DNA of 64,000 bases, taken from positions 1 to 64,000 of the forward strand of contig NZ_BDBV01000079.1 in NCBI RefSeq assembly GCF_001613165.1. The letters are read 5' to 3'. Under the pieces are notes generated by a model. The model was not told the DNA's origin. It did not search any database and saw only the letters and a list, made by a program, of their open reading frames with translations. Each line of letters begins with the position of its first letter. Within the stretch, counting starts at the first letter, position 1. The stretch comes from Nocardia mexicana NBRC 108244 (GTDB taxonomy: Bacteria > Actinomycetota > Actinomycetes > Mycobacteriales > Mycobacteriaceae). Below, piece after piece: positions 1 to 8,083 of this stretch. The position numbers were made by a program, and so were the translations under genes.

Positions 1-1
1 C

Positions 2-79
2 CCGCCCGGCGGCACCACCGACCTCGTCGAGCGCGACGTGCAGCCACAGGTCGTCATCAGCTTCGACCTGCCCGCCTGA
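2..79 (+). CDS. C-terminal end of an unidentified protein (5' truncated by window)
   Basis: An open frame runs from the window edge to a TGA at 77-79 and encodes 25 residues ending VVISFDLPA. Too little is present to assign a family. The frame has the GC-rich third positions expected of coding sequence here, so I take it as the tail of a real gene transcribed rightward towards the convergent pseudouridine synthase. Confidence 0.45.
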   Translation, partial: PPGGTTDLVERDVQPQVVISFDLPA

Positions 80-150
80 GCACCCACCGTCATTCCGGAT
101 GCTTTGGCCGGAATCCACTGCGGCAGGGCATAGATCCCGGTCGAAAGCGT

Positions 151-242
151 GCCGGGATGGCGGTGGTGGGTCGGCCGGGATGACGGTGGTTGGTCTGCCG
201 GGATGGCGGCGGTGAGTTGTGTCGTGATGGCGGCGGGGAGCG
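151..242. repeat. Four tandem 23-nt imperfect repeats
   Basis: Units start at about 151, 174, 197 and 220. The first three begin GCCGGGATGRCGGYGGT and differ at a few positions; the fourth is more diverged. The array sits between two convergent genes and ends just before the stop of the pseudouridine synthase gene at 248. It resembles a minisatellite/VNTR; no function is evident. Confidence 0.7.
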
Positions 243-247
243 ACGGG

Positions 248-1003
248 TTACAGGTCGCTCAGGAGGGCGGCTGGGTTGTCTGTGAGCGAGGTCGTGCCGA
301 TCGTCCAGAAGTCTTGTCCCGGTGGGGCTTCCAAGGCCAGTTGGGTGGGAGTGCGCCAGGGGGCTTCCAGGCGTAGGCGCCAGGAGTGCAGGTGCGTGCG
401 CGAGCGGGAGTCGGACTTGTCGAACAGCGGGTCGCCCGCGATGGCGTGGCCGATCCACGCCAGGTGCACGCGGATCTGGTGGCGCCGACCGGTGATCGGC
501 CGGACCGCCAGCACCGTGCAGTCCTCGGTGCGCAGCAGGGTGGTGAATTCGGTGCGCGACGGATAATTCTTGCCCGCCAACAGATCTCGCTCCTCGACGT
601 GCCACAGGTCGCCGTCGCGGACGATGCTCTCGCGGGGTGCGGCGATGCGCACCCGGTTCTTGCGGCCGATACCGAGCGGCAGCTCGATGACGCCGTGCTC
701 GGGCAGCCCGGTCGACGCGGTGATCGCCAGATAGGTCTTGTCCACCGTTCGCTTGTTGAACTGCCGGGTGAGCTGCCCGTGCGCGGCGAGATCCTTGGCC
801 AGCAGCACCAGGCCCGAGGTCACCTTGTCGATGCGGTGCACCGGGTACAACCGTTCGTCGTGCTCGGCCGCGAGCTCCACGATGTCGGTGTCGTGCCGCT
901 CGCCGGTCACCGAGATCCCGGCGGGCTTGTTCAGCGCGAGGATTGCCTCGTCCTCGGTGATCAGGCACCGGTTGCGGAGTTCGGGCCAGTCGGCCTGCAC
1001 CAT
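248..1003 (-). CDS. RluA-family RNA pseudouridine synthase
   Basis: Predicted to isomerise uridine to pseudouridine in rRNA or tRNA in the cytoplasm. The 251-residue product has the family core: NKPAGISV near residue 25, the catalytic-aspartate motif HRID at 56-59 followed by TSGLVLLAK, and the late motif TGRRHQIRVHL. I chose the ATG at 1003 because AAAGGGA lies just upstream; the frame stays open further 5' (to 1135) but that extension has no family similarity. There is no S4 domain ahead of the catalytic domain, so it is a stand-alone catalytic form. Which RNA position it modifies cannot be read from the sequence. Confidence 0.9.
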   Translation of the reverse strand: MVQADWPELRNRCLITEDEAILALNKPAGISVTGERHDTDIVELAAEHDERLYPVHRIDKVTSGLVLLAKDLAAHGQLTRQFNKRTVDKTYLAITASTGLPEHGVIELPLGIGRKNRVRIAAPRESIVRDGDLWHVEERDLLAGKNYPSRTEFTTLLRTEDCTVLAVRPITGRRHQIRVHLAWIGHAIAGDPLFDKSDSRSRTHLHSWRLRLEAPWRTPTQLALEAPPGQDFWTIGTTSLTDNPAALLSDL

Positions 1004-1223
1004 CGATCCCTTTCGTCCGGCATGTACTTCCCAGACAGTACGACCCGGCGTCGGGGCGGTTCCGGCTCGGTGCCGGTACGGTGATGAACGCCTTCTAAAC
1101 ATTCGACAAAGGGCCGTTAAATTATGTACCGTCAAATGGCGTCATATAGCTAGGTCACCGCGGACCGATTGCGCCTCGGCCGGGTGTGCCACTCGATCTC
1201 CAGCCGAAGGTGAGGAAGAAAGA

Positions 1224-1940
1224 ATGTTGAGGAAGTTCGCCGCCACGTCGGCGCTGTTGACCGCTGCCCTGGGGATCACCGCCGGTGCCGTCCACGCCGC
1301 GCCCGCGGCGGACGGGCCCGCGGTGAACAGTGGCGTGGTGAACTACACCGCATCGGTCGACGGCGCCTCGACCGTCATCCGGACCGACTCGGGTTCGATG
1401 GTCGACGAGAACGGGATCTTCAAGATCAAAGCGGCCGACGGCGCCACCGTAGCCGGCAGCGAACTCGGTTTCCGCGTAGACGATTTCGTCTTTCCGATCG
1501 CCGCGGAGATCACCGATCACACCGCGAGGCTGACGCCGGTGTTCGATCTGGAGCACGCGGTCTACCGGCCCGTCGCCCTGCCCTTCGAGAACGAGGCGCC
1601 GTGGAAGACGCCCTACGACCGGGAGGTCGACGCGTTCACCCGCCTGAAGGACACGGTCGCCACCGGCGCCACCATCGGCACCGTGGTGGGTGGTCTCGGC
1701 GGCGCCGCCGTCGGCTGCGTGCTCGGCGGCATCGCCGGCGCGACGGTCGCGGCCGCCACCATCGTCGGGCTGTTCGGCCCGTTCATTCCGGCCGCCGCGG
1801 TCGGCTGCCTCGGCGGCATTCTCGCGATCGGCGCGCTGGGCACCGTGGCCGGGCAACTGTTCGTCACGGCGCCGGTCGCCATCGCCGCACTCGCCCAGTA
1901 CTTCACCACGATCAACGAGCCGTTCAAACCCGCGAAGTAG
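1224..1940 (+). CDS. Secreted/envelope hypothetical protein with glycine-rich C-terminal hydrophobic region
   Basis: This 238-residue product has an N-terminal signal peptide (hydrophobic core at residues 8-24, cleavage likely near AVHA-AP), a polar middle region of about 110 residues, and a C-terminal half of Gly/Ala-rich hydrophobic stretches (VVGGLGGAAVGCVLGG and a second block) that could form a membrane hairpin. It resembles conserved secreted proteins of unknown function (DUF8020-like) common in Nocardia; that family name is from memory and uncertain. The ATG at 1224 follows a GGAAGAAAG ribosome-binding sequence. It is divergent from the pseudouridine synthase, with an AT-rich promoter stretch at about 1090-1165 between them. 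No enzymatic motif is visible. Confidence 0.8.
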   Translation: MLRKFAATSALLTAALGITAGAVHAAPAADGPAVNSGVVNYTASVDGASTVIRTDSGSMVDENGIFKIKAADGATVAGSELGFRVDDFVFPIAAEITDHTARLTPVFDLEHAVYRPVALPFENEAPWKTPYDREVDAFTRLKDTVATGATIGTVVGGLGGAAVGCVLGGIAGATVAAATIVGLFGPFIPAAAVGCLGGILAIGALGTVAGQLFVTAPVAIAALAQYFTTINEPFKPAK

Positions 1941-2389
1941 CGGCGCCACCGGCGGCGAAGCTGTGAGATTCCTGAGAGAGAGAGTAATCACAGTTTAGGT
2001 GGGGCGGCCGCGCGCGGATCGCTGTCTCCGGCGTGGGACGCACGAGTTGAAATGGGGTTGTTCGGGTCGAGCCCGGCGCAGCGAGAGGACCGGCGCGAGC
2101 ACGGCCTGGAAGCCCGGCGGGGCAATGCTCCCGGTGGTCGCCGATGCCGGGTTTCGGCCAGGTCGTGCGCCGGTTGGCTGACCTTCGCCGCGATGCGGCC
2201 GGTACCGCGGGGGCAACCGCCGAGGGTGTCGCCGCACCGTGTCGGCGACATCCGATCCACGTCGTCTCCGCGGCTGCGCCGCAGTGGCCGCTCGCTTGCC
2301 GAAAACGTTGCTGTCGCTAATCATCTGGGCGGTCGTTCAACATGAGGCCGTTGACAAGGTTAGGTAGGGCTAACTTAAGCTCACGCCCC
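1941..2389. other. 449-bp intergenic region upstream of the iron-uptake operon
   Basis: No convincing coding frame is present. It holds an inverted repeat with 8-bp arms (TGTCGCCG at 2227-2234, CGGCGACA at 2243-2250), which could be a terminator-like hairpin or an operator, and the IdeR-type box at 2360-2378 near its right end. Confidence 0.5.
2360..2378. promoter_or_regulatory. IdeR/DtxR iron box
   Basis: The 19-mer TTAGGTAGGGCTAACTTAA matches the mycobacterial/corynebacterial IdeR/DtxR consensus TTAGGTTAGGCTAACCTAA at 16 of 19 positions. It directly follows a TTGACA -35-like element at 2351-2356 and precedes the siderophore-iron ABC genes, so iron-loaded IdeR binding here would block transcription when iron is plentiful. 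Position and match are seen; repression is inferred from the known IdeR mechanism. Confidence 0.85.
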
Positions 2390-3406
2390 GTGACCTCGAC
2401 AGACTCGACCAGTGCCGTGCGGTGGTGGCTCCGCGTGCCGGTGCTGGCCCTCGGGTTTGCCGCACTACTGCTGTGCGTGGTGCTCAGTCTCGCGATCGGC
2501 GCCCGCTCGGTACCGGTGCCGACCGTGGTCGAGGCCCTGCTGGGCCTGGGCGATGGGCGGGACGCGCTGGTGGTCACGGGTCTGCGGTGGCCCCGGACCG
2601 TGATCGGCCTGGTGATCGGCGCGGCGCTCGGCCTCGCCGGTGCGGTGGTTCAGGGAATTACCCGCAATCCGCTTGCCGCGCCGACGACCCTGGGTATCAA
2701 CGCCGGTGCCGGGCTCGCCGTGGTGGTCGCGATCTTCGCACTGCGGCTGACCCATCCCGTGCAATTCGTGGGCTTCGCCTTCGCCGGTGCGGCCGGGGCG
2801 GCCGCGTTCACCCTCGCGCTGGGACGGCGGGCGGGCGACCTCGATCCGGTCCGGCTGGTTCTCGGCGGCACCGTGCTGCAGCTGTTGCTCGTCTCGTGGA
2901 CGTCGGCGGTACTGCTGTTCAGCGAACGCACCTTGGACGAGGCGCGGTTCTGGCTGGCCGGATCGATCGCCGGGCGCGGCCTCGACGCGCTGACGCCGAT
3001 GCTGCCGACGCTGATACTCGGCGCGGTCGTCGGCCTCGCGATCGGACCGGCGCTGAATGCGCTGGCCCTGGGTGACGAGGCCGCGACCGCGCTCGGTATG
3101 CCCGTCGCGCGCATCCGCTTCGCCGGAATGGCGGCGGTGGTGCTGCTGGCCGGGTCGGCCGTGGCCGTCGCGGGGCCCATCTCGTTCATCGGATTGGCGG
3201 CGCCGCATCTGGTCCGCCTGCTGGTCGGGGGCGATCATCGGCTGCTGATTCCCGGATGCCTGATCGCCGGTCCGGTGTTGCTGCTGTCGGCCGATATCGC
3301 GGGACGGCTCGTGGCGCGGCCGTCCGAGGTCGAGGTCGGCATCATCACCGCCTTCCTCGGTGCGCCACTGCTGGTCGTGCTGGCGCGGCGCGGAGCGGGC
3401 CGATGA
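2390..3406 (+). CDS. Iron-siderophore ABC transporter permease, FecCD family (first subunit)
   Basis: Membrane permease subunit of a ferric-siderophore importer. The 338-residue protein has about nine hydrophobic segments and FecCD signatures: GLAGAVVQGITRNPLAAP, TLGINAGAGLA and AVAGPISFIGLAAPHLVR. The frame is open from an ATG at 2342, but that start lies upstream of the IdeR box; the GTG at 2390 places the box in the promoter instead. No Shine-Dalgarno precedes this GTG, so translation may be nearly leaderless. Its TGA overlaps the ATG of the second permease by 4 nt, showing an operon with the next two genes. Regulation by IdeR is expected. Confidence 0.9.
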   Translation: MTSTDSTSAVRWWLRVPVLALGFAALLLCVVLSLAIGARSVPVPTVVEALLGLGDGRDALVVTGLRWPRTVIGLVIGAALGLAGAVVQGITRNPLAAPTTLGINAGAGLAVVVAIFALRLTHPVQFVGFAFAGAAGAAAFTLALGRRAGDLDPVRLVLGGTVLQLLLVSWTSAVLLFSERTLDEARFWLAGSIAGRGLDALTPMLPTLILGAVVGLAIGPALNALALGDEAATALGMPVARIRFAGMAAVVLLAGSAVAVAGPISFIGLAAPHLVRLLVGGDHRLLIPGCLIAGPVLLLSADIAGRLVARPSEVEVGIITAFLGAPLLVVLARRGAGR

Positions 3407-4467
3407 ATACCGCTCTAGGGTCACGAAAGATACTGTCCGGCAAGGACATTACGCAGAGCGTCGACGATCGTCGACGTCGGAACGCGATCCTGCTCGGGGC
3501 GGGATTCGTGCTCGCGGCGACGGCGCTCGCGGCCGTGGCGCTGTCGGTCGGCGAGATGGCGGTGCCGGTCGGCGCCGCCCTGCGGGCCGCGGTCGGTTTC
3601 GGCGATTCCGGAACCGTGTACGTCGTCCAGCAGTTCCGGGCGCCGCGGATGGTGGCCGGTGTGATCGCGGGTGCGGGCCTGGCCGTCGCCGGGGCCGTGC
3701 TGCAGCGGCTGTTCCGAAATCCGCTGGCCTCACCGGATGTCATGGGTGTCACCGGCGGTGCGTCCCTCGGGGCGGTGCTGGTGCTCGCCCTCGGCGCGGG
3801 GCAGCGGCTGATTCCGTTCGCGGCACTCGGCGGCGGATTGTTCGCCGGGGTGCTGCTCGCGATGCTGGGCCGCCGGGCGGGTCTTCCGGTCACCCGGCTG
3901 GTGCTCGTGGGCCTGGCCGTGCAGGCCGGGCTGGCCGCCACCGTGAACCTGCTCGTGGTGCGGTTTCCCCGCGAACTGGCCTCCTCGGCGATGCAGTGGA
4001 CCACCGGCTCGCTCTACGGCCGGACCTGGCCGGAGGTGCAGATCGCCGCGGTCGGCAGCGTGCTCGTGCTGGCGCTGGTGTTCGCGCAGTACCGCACGCT
4101 GGCGGCGCTGGATCTGGGCGACGAATCGGCCGGTGCGCTGGGTATTCCGGCGTCGTCGGCGCGAATTCGCCTGTTGCTGAGCGCAGTTGCGCTGGCATCG
4201 CTGGCGGCCGCGCTCGCCGGGCCGATCGCGTTCGTCGCCCTGGCGGTACCGCACCTGGTGCGATTGCTGACCGGTCCGCCGACCGCGCTCGGCTTGATCG
4301 TCACCGGGCTGGCCGGTGCGGCATTGCTGCTCGGATGCGATCTCGTCGCGGCGCATGTGCTGCCGACGAGCGTGCCGGTCGGCGTCATGACGGCCACGAT
4401 CGGCTCACCCTGGCTGCTCGTGTTGATGCTGCGGGAGAGCGGCCCGGCCCATCGGAGGAGCGCATGA
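3403..4467 (+). CDS. Iron-siderophore ABC transporter permease, FecCD family (second subunit)
   Basis: Second membrane subunit of the importer, 354 residues. After a polar N-terminus of about 28 residues come about nine hydrophobic segments with the family motifs GAVLQRLFRNPLASPD, MGVTGGASLGAVL and AGPIAFVALAVPHLVRLL. Paired with the preceding permease it would form the FepD/FepG-like heterodimer. The ATG at 3403 lies in a 4-nt ATGA overlap with the upstream stop; its own stop overlaps the ATPase start in the same way. The substrate siderophore cannot be deduced. Confidence 0.92.
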   Translation: MNTALGSRKILSGKDITQSVDDRRRRNAILLGAGFVLAATALAAVALSVGEMAVPVGAALRAAVGFGDSGTVYVVQQFRAPRMVAGVIAGAGLAVAGAVLQRLFRNPLASPDVMGVTGGASLGAVLVLALGAGQRLIPFAALGGGLFAGVLLAMLGRRAGLPVTRLVLVGLAVQAGLAATVNLLVVRFPRELASSAMQWTTGSLYGRTWPEVQIAAVGSVLVLALVFAQYRTLAALDLGDESAGALGIPASSARIRLLLSAVALASLAAALAGPIAFVALAVPHLVRLLTGPPTALGLIVTGLAGAALLLGCDLVAAHVLPTSVPVGVMTATIGSPWLLVLMLRESGPAHRRSA

Positions 4468-5330
4468 GTATTCGGGAACGCGGCGGGCTCGACGCGGAAC
4501 AGGCGGGCGCCGATGTCCTGGCGGCACAGGGGCTGGTGCTGAACTACGGCGAGCGATCCGTGATCGGCGGCATGGATCTCGAGCTGCCGGGCGGCGCGGT
4601 GACCGCCATCGTCGGACCCAATGCCTGCGGTAAATCCACACTGCTGCGCGGGTTTTCGCGGTTGCTGCGCCCCACCGGCGGTACGGTCACACTGGACGGC
4701 GCGGATATCCACCGGATGTCGGCGCGCACGCTCGCCTGCCGGCTCGGCCTGCTGCCGCAGCAGCCGATCACGCCCGAGGCGATCACCGTCGAGGCGCTGG
4801 TGCGGTTGGGCAGATACCCGCATCAGCGGCTGTTGCGCCCCTGGTCGGCCGGTGACCAGCAGGCCGTGCTCGACGCGCTGCACCGCACCGGGACCTCGGA
4901 GCTGCGGGGCCAACAGGTCGACCGGCTCTCCGGCGGTCAGCGCCAACGGGTTTGGATCGCCCTGGCGCTCGCGCAGGACACCGATCTGCTGTTGCTCGAC
5001 GAGCCCACCACCTTCCTCGATCTGCGCCATCAGCTCGAGGTACTCGACCTGATCGCGGATCTGCATGCGACCGCGGGCCGGACCGTCGTGATGGTGCTGC
5101 ACGATCTCGGGCAGGCCGCGCGGTACGCCGACCACCTGGTGGTCCTGGACTCCGGTGCGGTGGCGGCGGCCGGTGCACCGGCGGAGGTGCTCGACGCCGA
5201 GCTGGTGCGCACCGTTTTCGGCGTCGACTGCCGGGTGATCCCCGACCCGGAAACCGGTACGCCGCTGGTGATTCCGCGCAGCCGGGCCGCGCGACATACC
5301 GCCGCACCGGCATCCGCCGAAGGATCCTGA
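4464..5330 (+). CDS. Iron-siderophore ABC transporter ATP-binding protein (FecE/FepC type)
   Basis: Cytoplasmic ATPase energising the permease pair, 288 residues. All ABC motifs are visible: Walker A GPNACGKST, Q-loop region LLPQQPIT, signature LSGGQRQR, Walker B LLLLDEPTTFLDL and the switch histidine in MVLHDLGQA. The YPHQ stretch after the Q-loop is typical of siderophore importers. The ATG at 4464 overlaps the permease stop (ATGA) and is preceded by GGAGGA. A 60-nt gap separates it from the binding-protein gene downstream. Confidence 0.93.
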   Translation: MSIRERGGLDAEQAGADVLAAQGLVLNYGERSVIGGMDLELPGGAVTAIVGPNACGKSTLLRGFSRLLRPTGGTVTLDGADIHRMSARTLACRLGLLPQQPITPEAITVEALVRLGRYPHQRLLRPWSAGDQQAVLDALHRTGTSELRGQQVDRLSGGQRQRVWIALALAQDTDLLLLDEPTTFLDLRHQLEVLDLIADLHATAGRTVVMVLHDLGQAARYADHLVVLDSGAVAAAGAPAEVLDAELVRTVFGVDCRVIPDPETGTPLVIPRSRAARHTAAPASAEGS

Positions 5331-5390
5331 CCCACCGTCACCGTCCGAAGCGGGCGGCCGAACACAGCTATCCGGAAGTGAGGACCACCC

Positions 5391-6407
5391 ATGTCCACCA
5401 GGCGTTCACCTATGCGCGGATACCACCGGCTCATCGCCGCGCTGGCCGCGGCCCTGCTCGGCATCTCCGGGCTGGCGGCGTGCGGAAATGACACTGCCAC
5501 AACGGGTTCGGTGTTGTCCGCCGCGGACCCGGCGAGCTTTCCCCGCACCCTGGACACCCCGATGGGGCAGGTGACGATCCCGCGGCCGCCCGCCCGGGTG
5601 GTGGTGCTCGACACCGGCGAGCTCGACTCCGCCACCCTGCTGGGTGTCACTCCGGTCGGAGCCGTGGTGCCGCACACCAAGACTCGCGGCGGCTTCCCGG
5701 ACTACCTGGCGGGCAAGGTCGACGGCGTGGTGGATGTCGGCCCGATGCAGGAGCCGAATCTGGAGCGGATCGCCTCGCTGCGTCCCGATCTGATCCTGTC
5801 GTCGAAGATCCGGCACGAGCGGATCTACGACAAGCTGTCCGGCATCGCGCCGACCGTTTTCACCGAAAATACCGGTGGCCCTTGGAAAGCCAATCTGGCG
5901 GCGCACGCGAAGGCGCTGGGCCTCGATCGCCAGGCCGCCGACGCGTTGCAGCGCTACGAGCAGCGCGCGGCCGCCGTCGGCGCGGCGATCGCGGCGAAGA
6001 ACGGCGGCGGCCTGCCGACCGTCTCGGTGGTGCGCTTCCTGGCCGGGCCGACGCGGCTGTACATGAGCAACTCGTTCAGCGGGGTCGTGCTGCAGGACAT
6101 CGGGCTGCCGCGACCGGCGACGCAGCAATCCACCGACCCCAAGAAGATCATGCGGGAGGTCAGCCCGGAGCAGGTCGACCAGGCCGACGCCGATGCCGTC
6201 TTCGTGGCCACCATCGATGATCCGGGCAAGACCGAGAAGGCCGGGTTCACCAGCGGCCCACTCTGGCGCGATCTGCGAGCGGTCAAGGGCGGCAAGGTGT
6301 TCGAGGTGCCGGACGAGACCTGGATGTCGGGTATCGGGGTGCAGGCCGCCGATCGCATGCTCGACGACGTGGCCGCCGCATTCGGGGTGACACCGCCCGC
6401 CAAGTAG
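5391..6407 (+). CDS. Iron-siderophore substrate-binding lipoprotein
   Basis: Extracytoplasmic receptor of the importer, 338 residues. A lipoprotein signal peptide ends in the lipobox LAAC (Cys31). The mature part is a class III (FecB/BtuF-like) binding protein: PARVVVLDTGELDSATLLG near residue 70, NLERIASLRPDLILSS near 120, a long linker-helix region, and the C-terminal DRMLDDVAAAFG helix. GTGAGGA precedes the ATG at 5391. It is the last gene of the iron-box operon; delivering cargo to the FecCD pair is inferred from context. Confidence 0.92.
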   Translation: MSTRRSPMRGYHRLIAALAAALLGISGLAACGNDTATTGSVLSAADPASFPRTLDTPMGQVTIPRPPARVVVLDTGELDSATLLGVTPVGAVVPHTKTRGGFPDYLAGKVDGVVDVGPMQEPNLERIASLRPDLILSSKIRHERIYDKLSGIAPTVFTENTGGPWKANLAAHAKALGLDRQAADALQRYEQRAAAVGAAIAAKNGGGLPTVSVVRFLAGPTRLYMSNSFSGVVLQDIGLPRPATQQSTDPKKIMREVSPEQVDQADADAVFVATIDDPGKTEKAGFTSGPLWRDLRAVKGGKVFEVPDETWMSGIGVQAADRMLDDVAAAFGVTPPAK

Positions 6408-6511
6408 CGGGCACGGCCGCCTATCAGGCGTAATGCTCCCGCTGTTGAATGAACCGCTACATGACGGTACATTACTTTGCGACATGATTTGTCTCACAGT
6501 TAGGCCTGGTC

Positions 6512-8083
6512 ATGAGCTCAGCGCGGCGACCTGTGGAGCTGTCGGCGCTGGCGGACGCGCTGCATGCCGAAGACGCCGGGTATCGGAGATCGCTGCGGAC
6601 GCGACAGCTGCAGATGATCGCGATCGGCGGGGTGATCGGGACCGGCCTGTTTCTGGGAGCGGGCGGGCGCCTGGCGGGCGCCGGGCCCGGCCTGTTCCTG
6701 GTGTACGGCGTGTGCGGGGTGTTCATCTTCTTCATCCTGCGGGCACTCGGCGAACTCGTGCTGCATCGGCCGTCCGCCGGGTCGTTCGTCTCCTATGCGC
6801 GTGAGTTCTACGGGGAGAAGCTGGCTTTCGCGGTCGGGTGGACGTACTTCTTCCACTGGTGCATGACGGGGATCGTCGACATCACCGCCATCGCAACGTA
6901 CTTCCGGTACTGGAATCCGGTCACCGTTGTCCCGCACTGGCTTCTCGCACTGATCGCTCTGATCGTGGTGGTGTGCACGAACCTGGTCTCGGTGCGATGG
7001 TTCGGGGAACTTGAGTTCTGGGTTGCCTTGATCAAAGTCGTTGCGCTCAGCGGGTTTCTGATTATCGGCACCGTATTCCTCGCGGGCCGCTTCACGATTC
7101 GTGGCAACGACACCGGAGTTGGGGTGATCGCCGAGCACGGCGGCCTGTTCCCGACCGGTGCCCTGCCGCTGGTAACGGCGACAACGGGCGTCGTATTCGC
7201 CTATGCCGCAGTGGAACTGATCGGCATTGCCGCCGGTGAGACGAAGGAACCGGAGAAGATCATGCCGCGCGCGATCAACTCCGTCATCGCCAGAATCGCG
7301 CTGTTCTATGTCGGTTCCCTGATCTTGCTCGGACTGCTGTTGCCCTACACGGCATTTCGACCGGGGGAAAGCCCGTTCGTGACATTCTTTGCGGGCCTCG
7401 GTGTTCCGGCGGCCGGATCGATAATGAACGTGATCGTCCTGACCGCGGCCTTCTCCAGTCTGAACGCGGGCCTGTACTCGACCGGGAGAATTCTGCGGTC
7501 GATGTCGATGAACGGCAGCGCCCCCGGCGTCGCCTCGCGGATGTCGGCCGGCGGGGTGCCCTACGTCGGCATCCTCGCCACCGGTGCGATCGCGCTGATC
7601 GGGGTCGCCCTCAATGCGGTGGTTCCGGATCAGGCGTTCGAAATAGTCTTGAACGTGGCGGCACTCGGGACCATCGTGTCGTGGGCCGTGGTGCTGCTGT
7701 GCCAGCTGCGGCTGTGGTACCGGTGGCGCCAGGGCATCGCGTTCCGCCCGAAGTTCCGGCTGCCCGGGACGCCGTACACGGGCGTGGCGGCCCTGGTCTT
7801 CCTCGCGAGCGTGGTCGTCCTGATGGCATGCAGCGGCACCTGGGTCCAGCGCGCCGCCGTCGTCGGGTTCATTCTGGTCGTGGTTCCGGTCCTGATCGTC
7901 GGCTGGTTCCTCACGCGCCGAAAAGTGATGCGCATAGCCGAGATTCGCCACGGCCACGCCGGGCAGTTCCCGGTCCTGGCCGAACGCCCGTGGCCCGGCC
8001 GCCCGGCCGAACCGACCGTGATCATCGAGCAGCCGCGCACCCGGTTCCCCGGGGACGAGCACCTCCGCGGGCCTATGCGGTAG
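6512..8083 (+). CDS. Amino-acid permease, APC superfamily (AnsP/GabP-like)
   Basis: Inner-membrane amino-acid:proton symporter of 523 residues with about 12 hydrophobic segments. The first helix carries the APC motif IAIGGVIGTGLFLGAGG (residues 30-47), followed by GELVLHRPSAGSFVSYAREF and GETKEPEKIMPRAIN, all typical of the AAT family that includes L-asparagine permease AnsP and GABA permease. The substrate is not settled; asparagine-like transport is a guess from overall resemblance. The ATG at 6512 has only a weak ribosome-binding site. The gene overlaps the convergent WS/DGAT gene by 11 nt at its 3' end. Confidence 0.88.
   Translation: MSSARRPVELSALADALHAEDAGYRRSLRTRQLQMIAIGGVIGTGLFLGAGGRLAGAGPGLFLVYGVCGVFIFFILRALGELVLHRPSAGSFVSYAREFYGEKLAFAVGWTYFFHWCMTGIVDITAIATYFRYWNPVTVVPHWLLALIALIVVVCTNLVSVRWFGELEFWVALIKVVALSGFLIIGTVFLAGRFTIRGNDTGVGVIAEHGGLFPTGALPLVTATTGVVFAYAAVELIGIAAGETKEPEKIMPRAINSVIARIALFYVGSLILLGLLLPYTAFRPGESPFVTFFAGLGVPAAGSIMNVIVLTAAFSSLNAGLYSTGRILRSMSMNGSAPGVASRMSAGGVPYVGILATGAIALIGVALNAVVPDQAFEIVLNVAALGTIVSWAVVLLCQLRLWYRWRQGIAFRPKFRLPGTPYTGVAALVFLASVVVLMACSGTWVQRAAVVGFILVVVPVLIVGWFLTRRKVMRIAEIRHGHAGQFPVLAERPWPGRPAEPTVIIEQPRTRFPGDEHLRGPMR

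Noticed and set aside
90..968. Long minus-strand open frame of 292 codons overlapping the pseudouridine synthase
   Set aside because: Arg/Pro/Ala-rich translation with no family resemblance; it is the alternative-frame shadow of a clear RluA-type gene in the same DNA.
3360..4460. Long open frame upstream of the ABC ATPase in its reading frame
   Set aside because: It overlaps the second permease in another frame; the ATPase starts at 4464 in an ATGA overlap.
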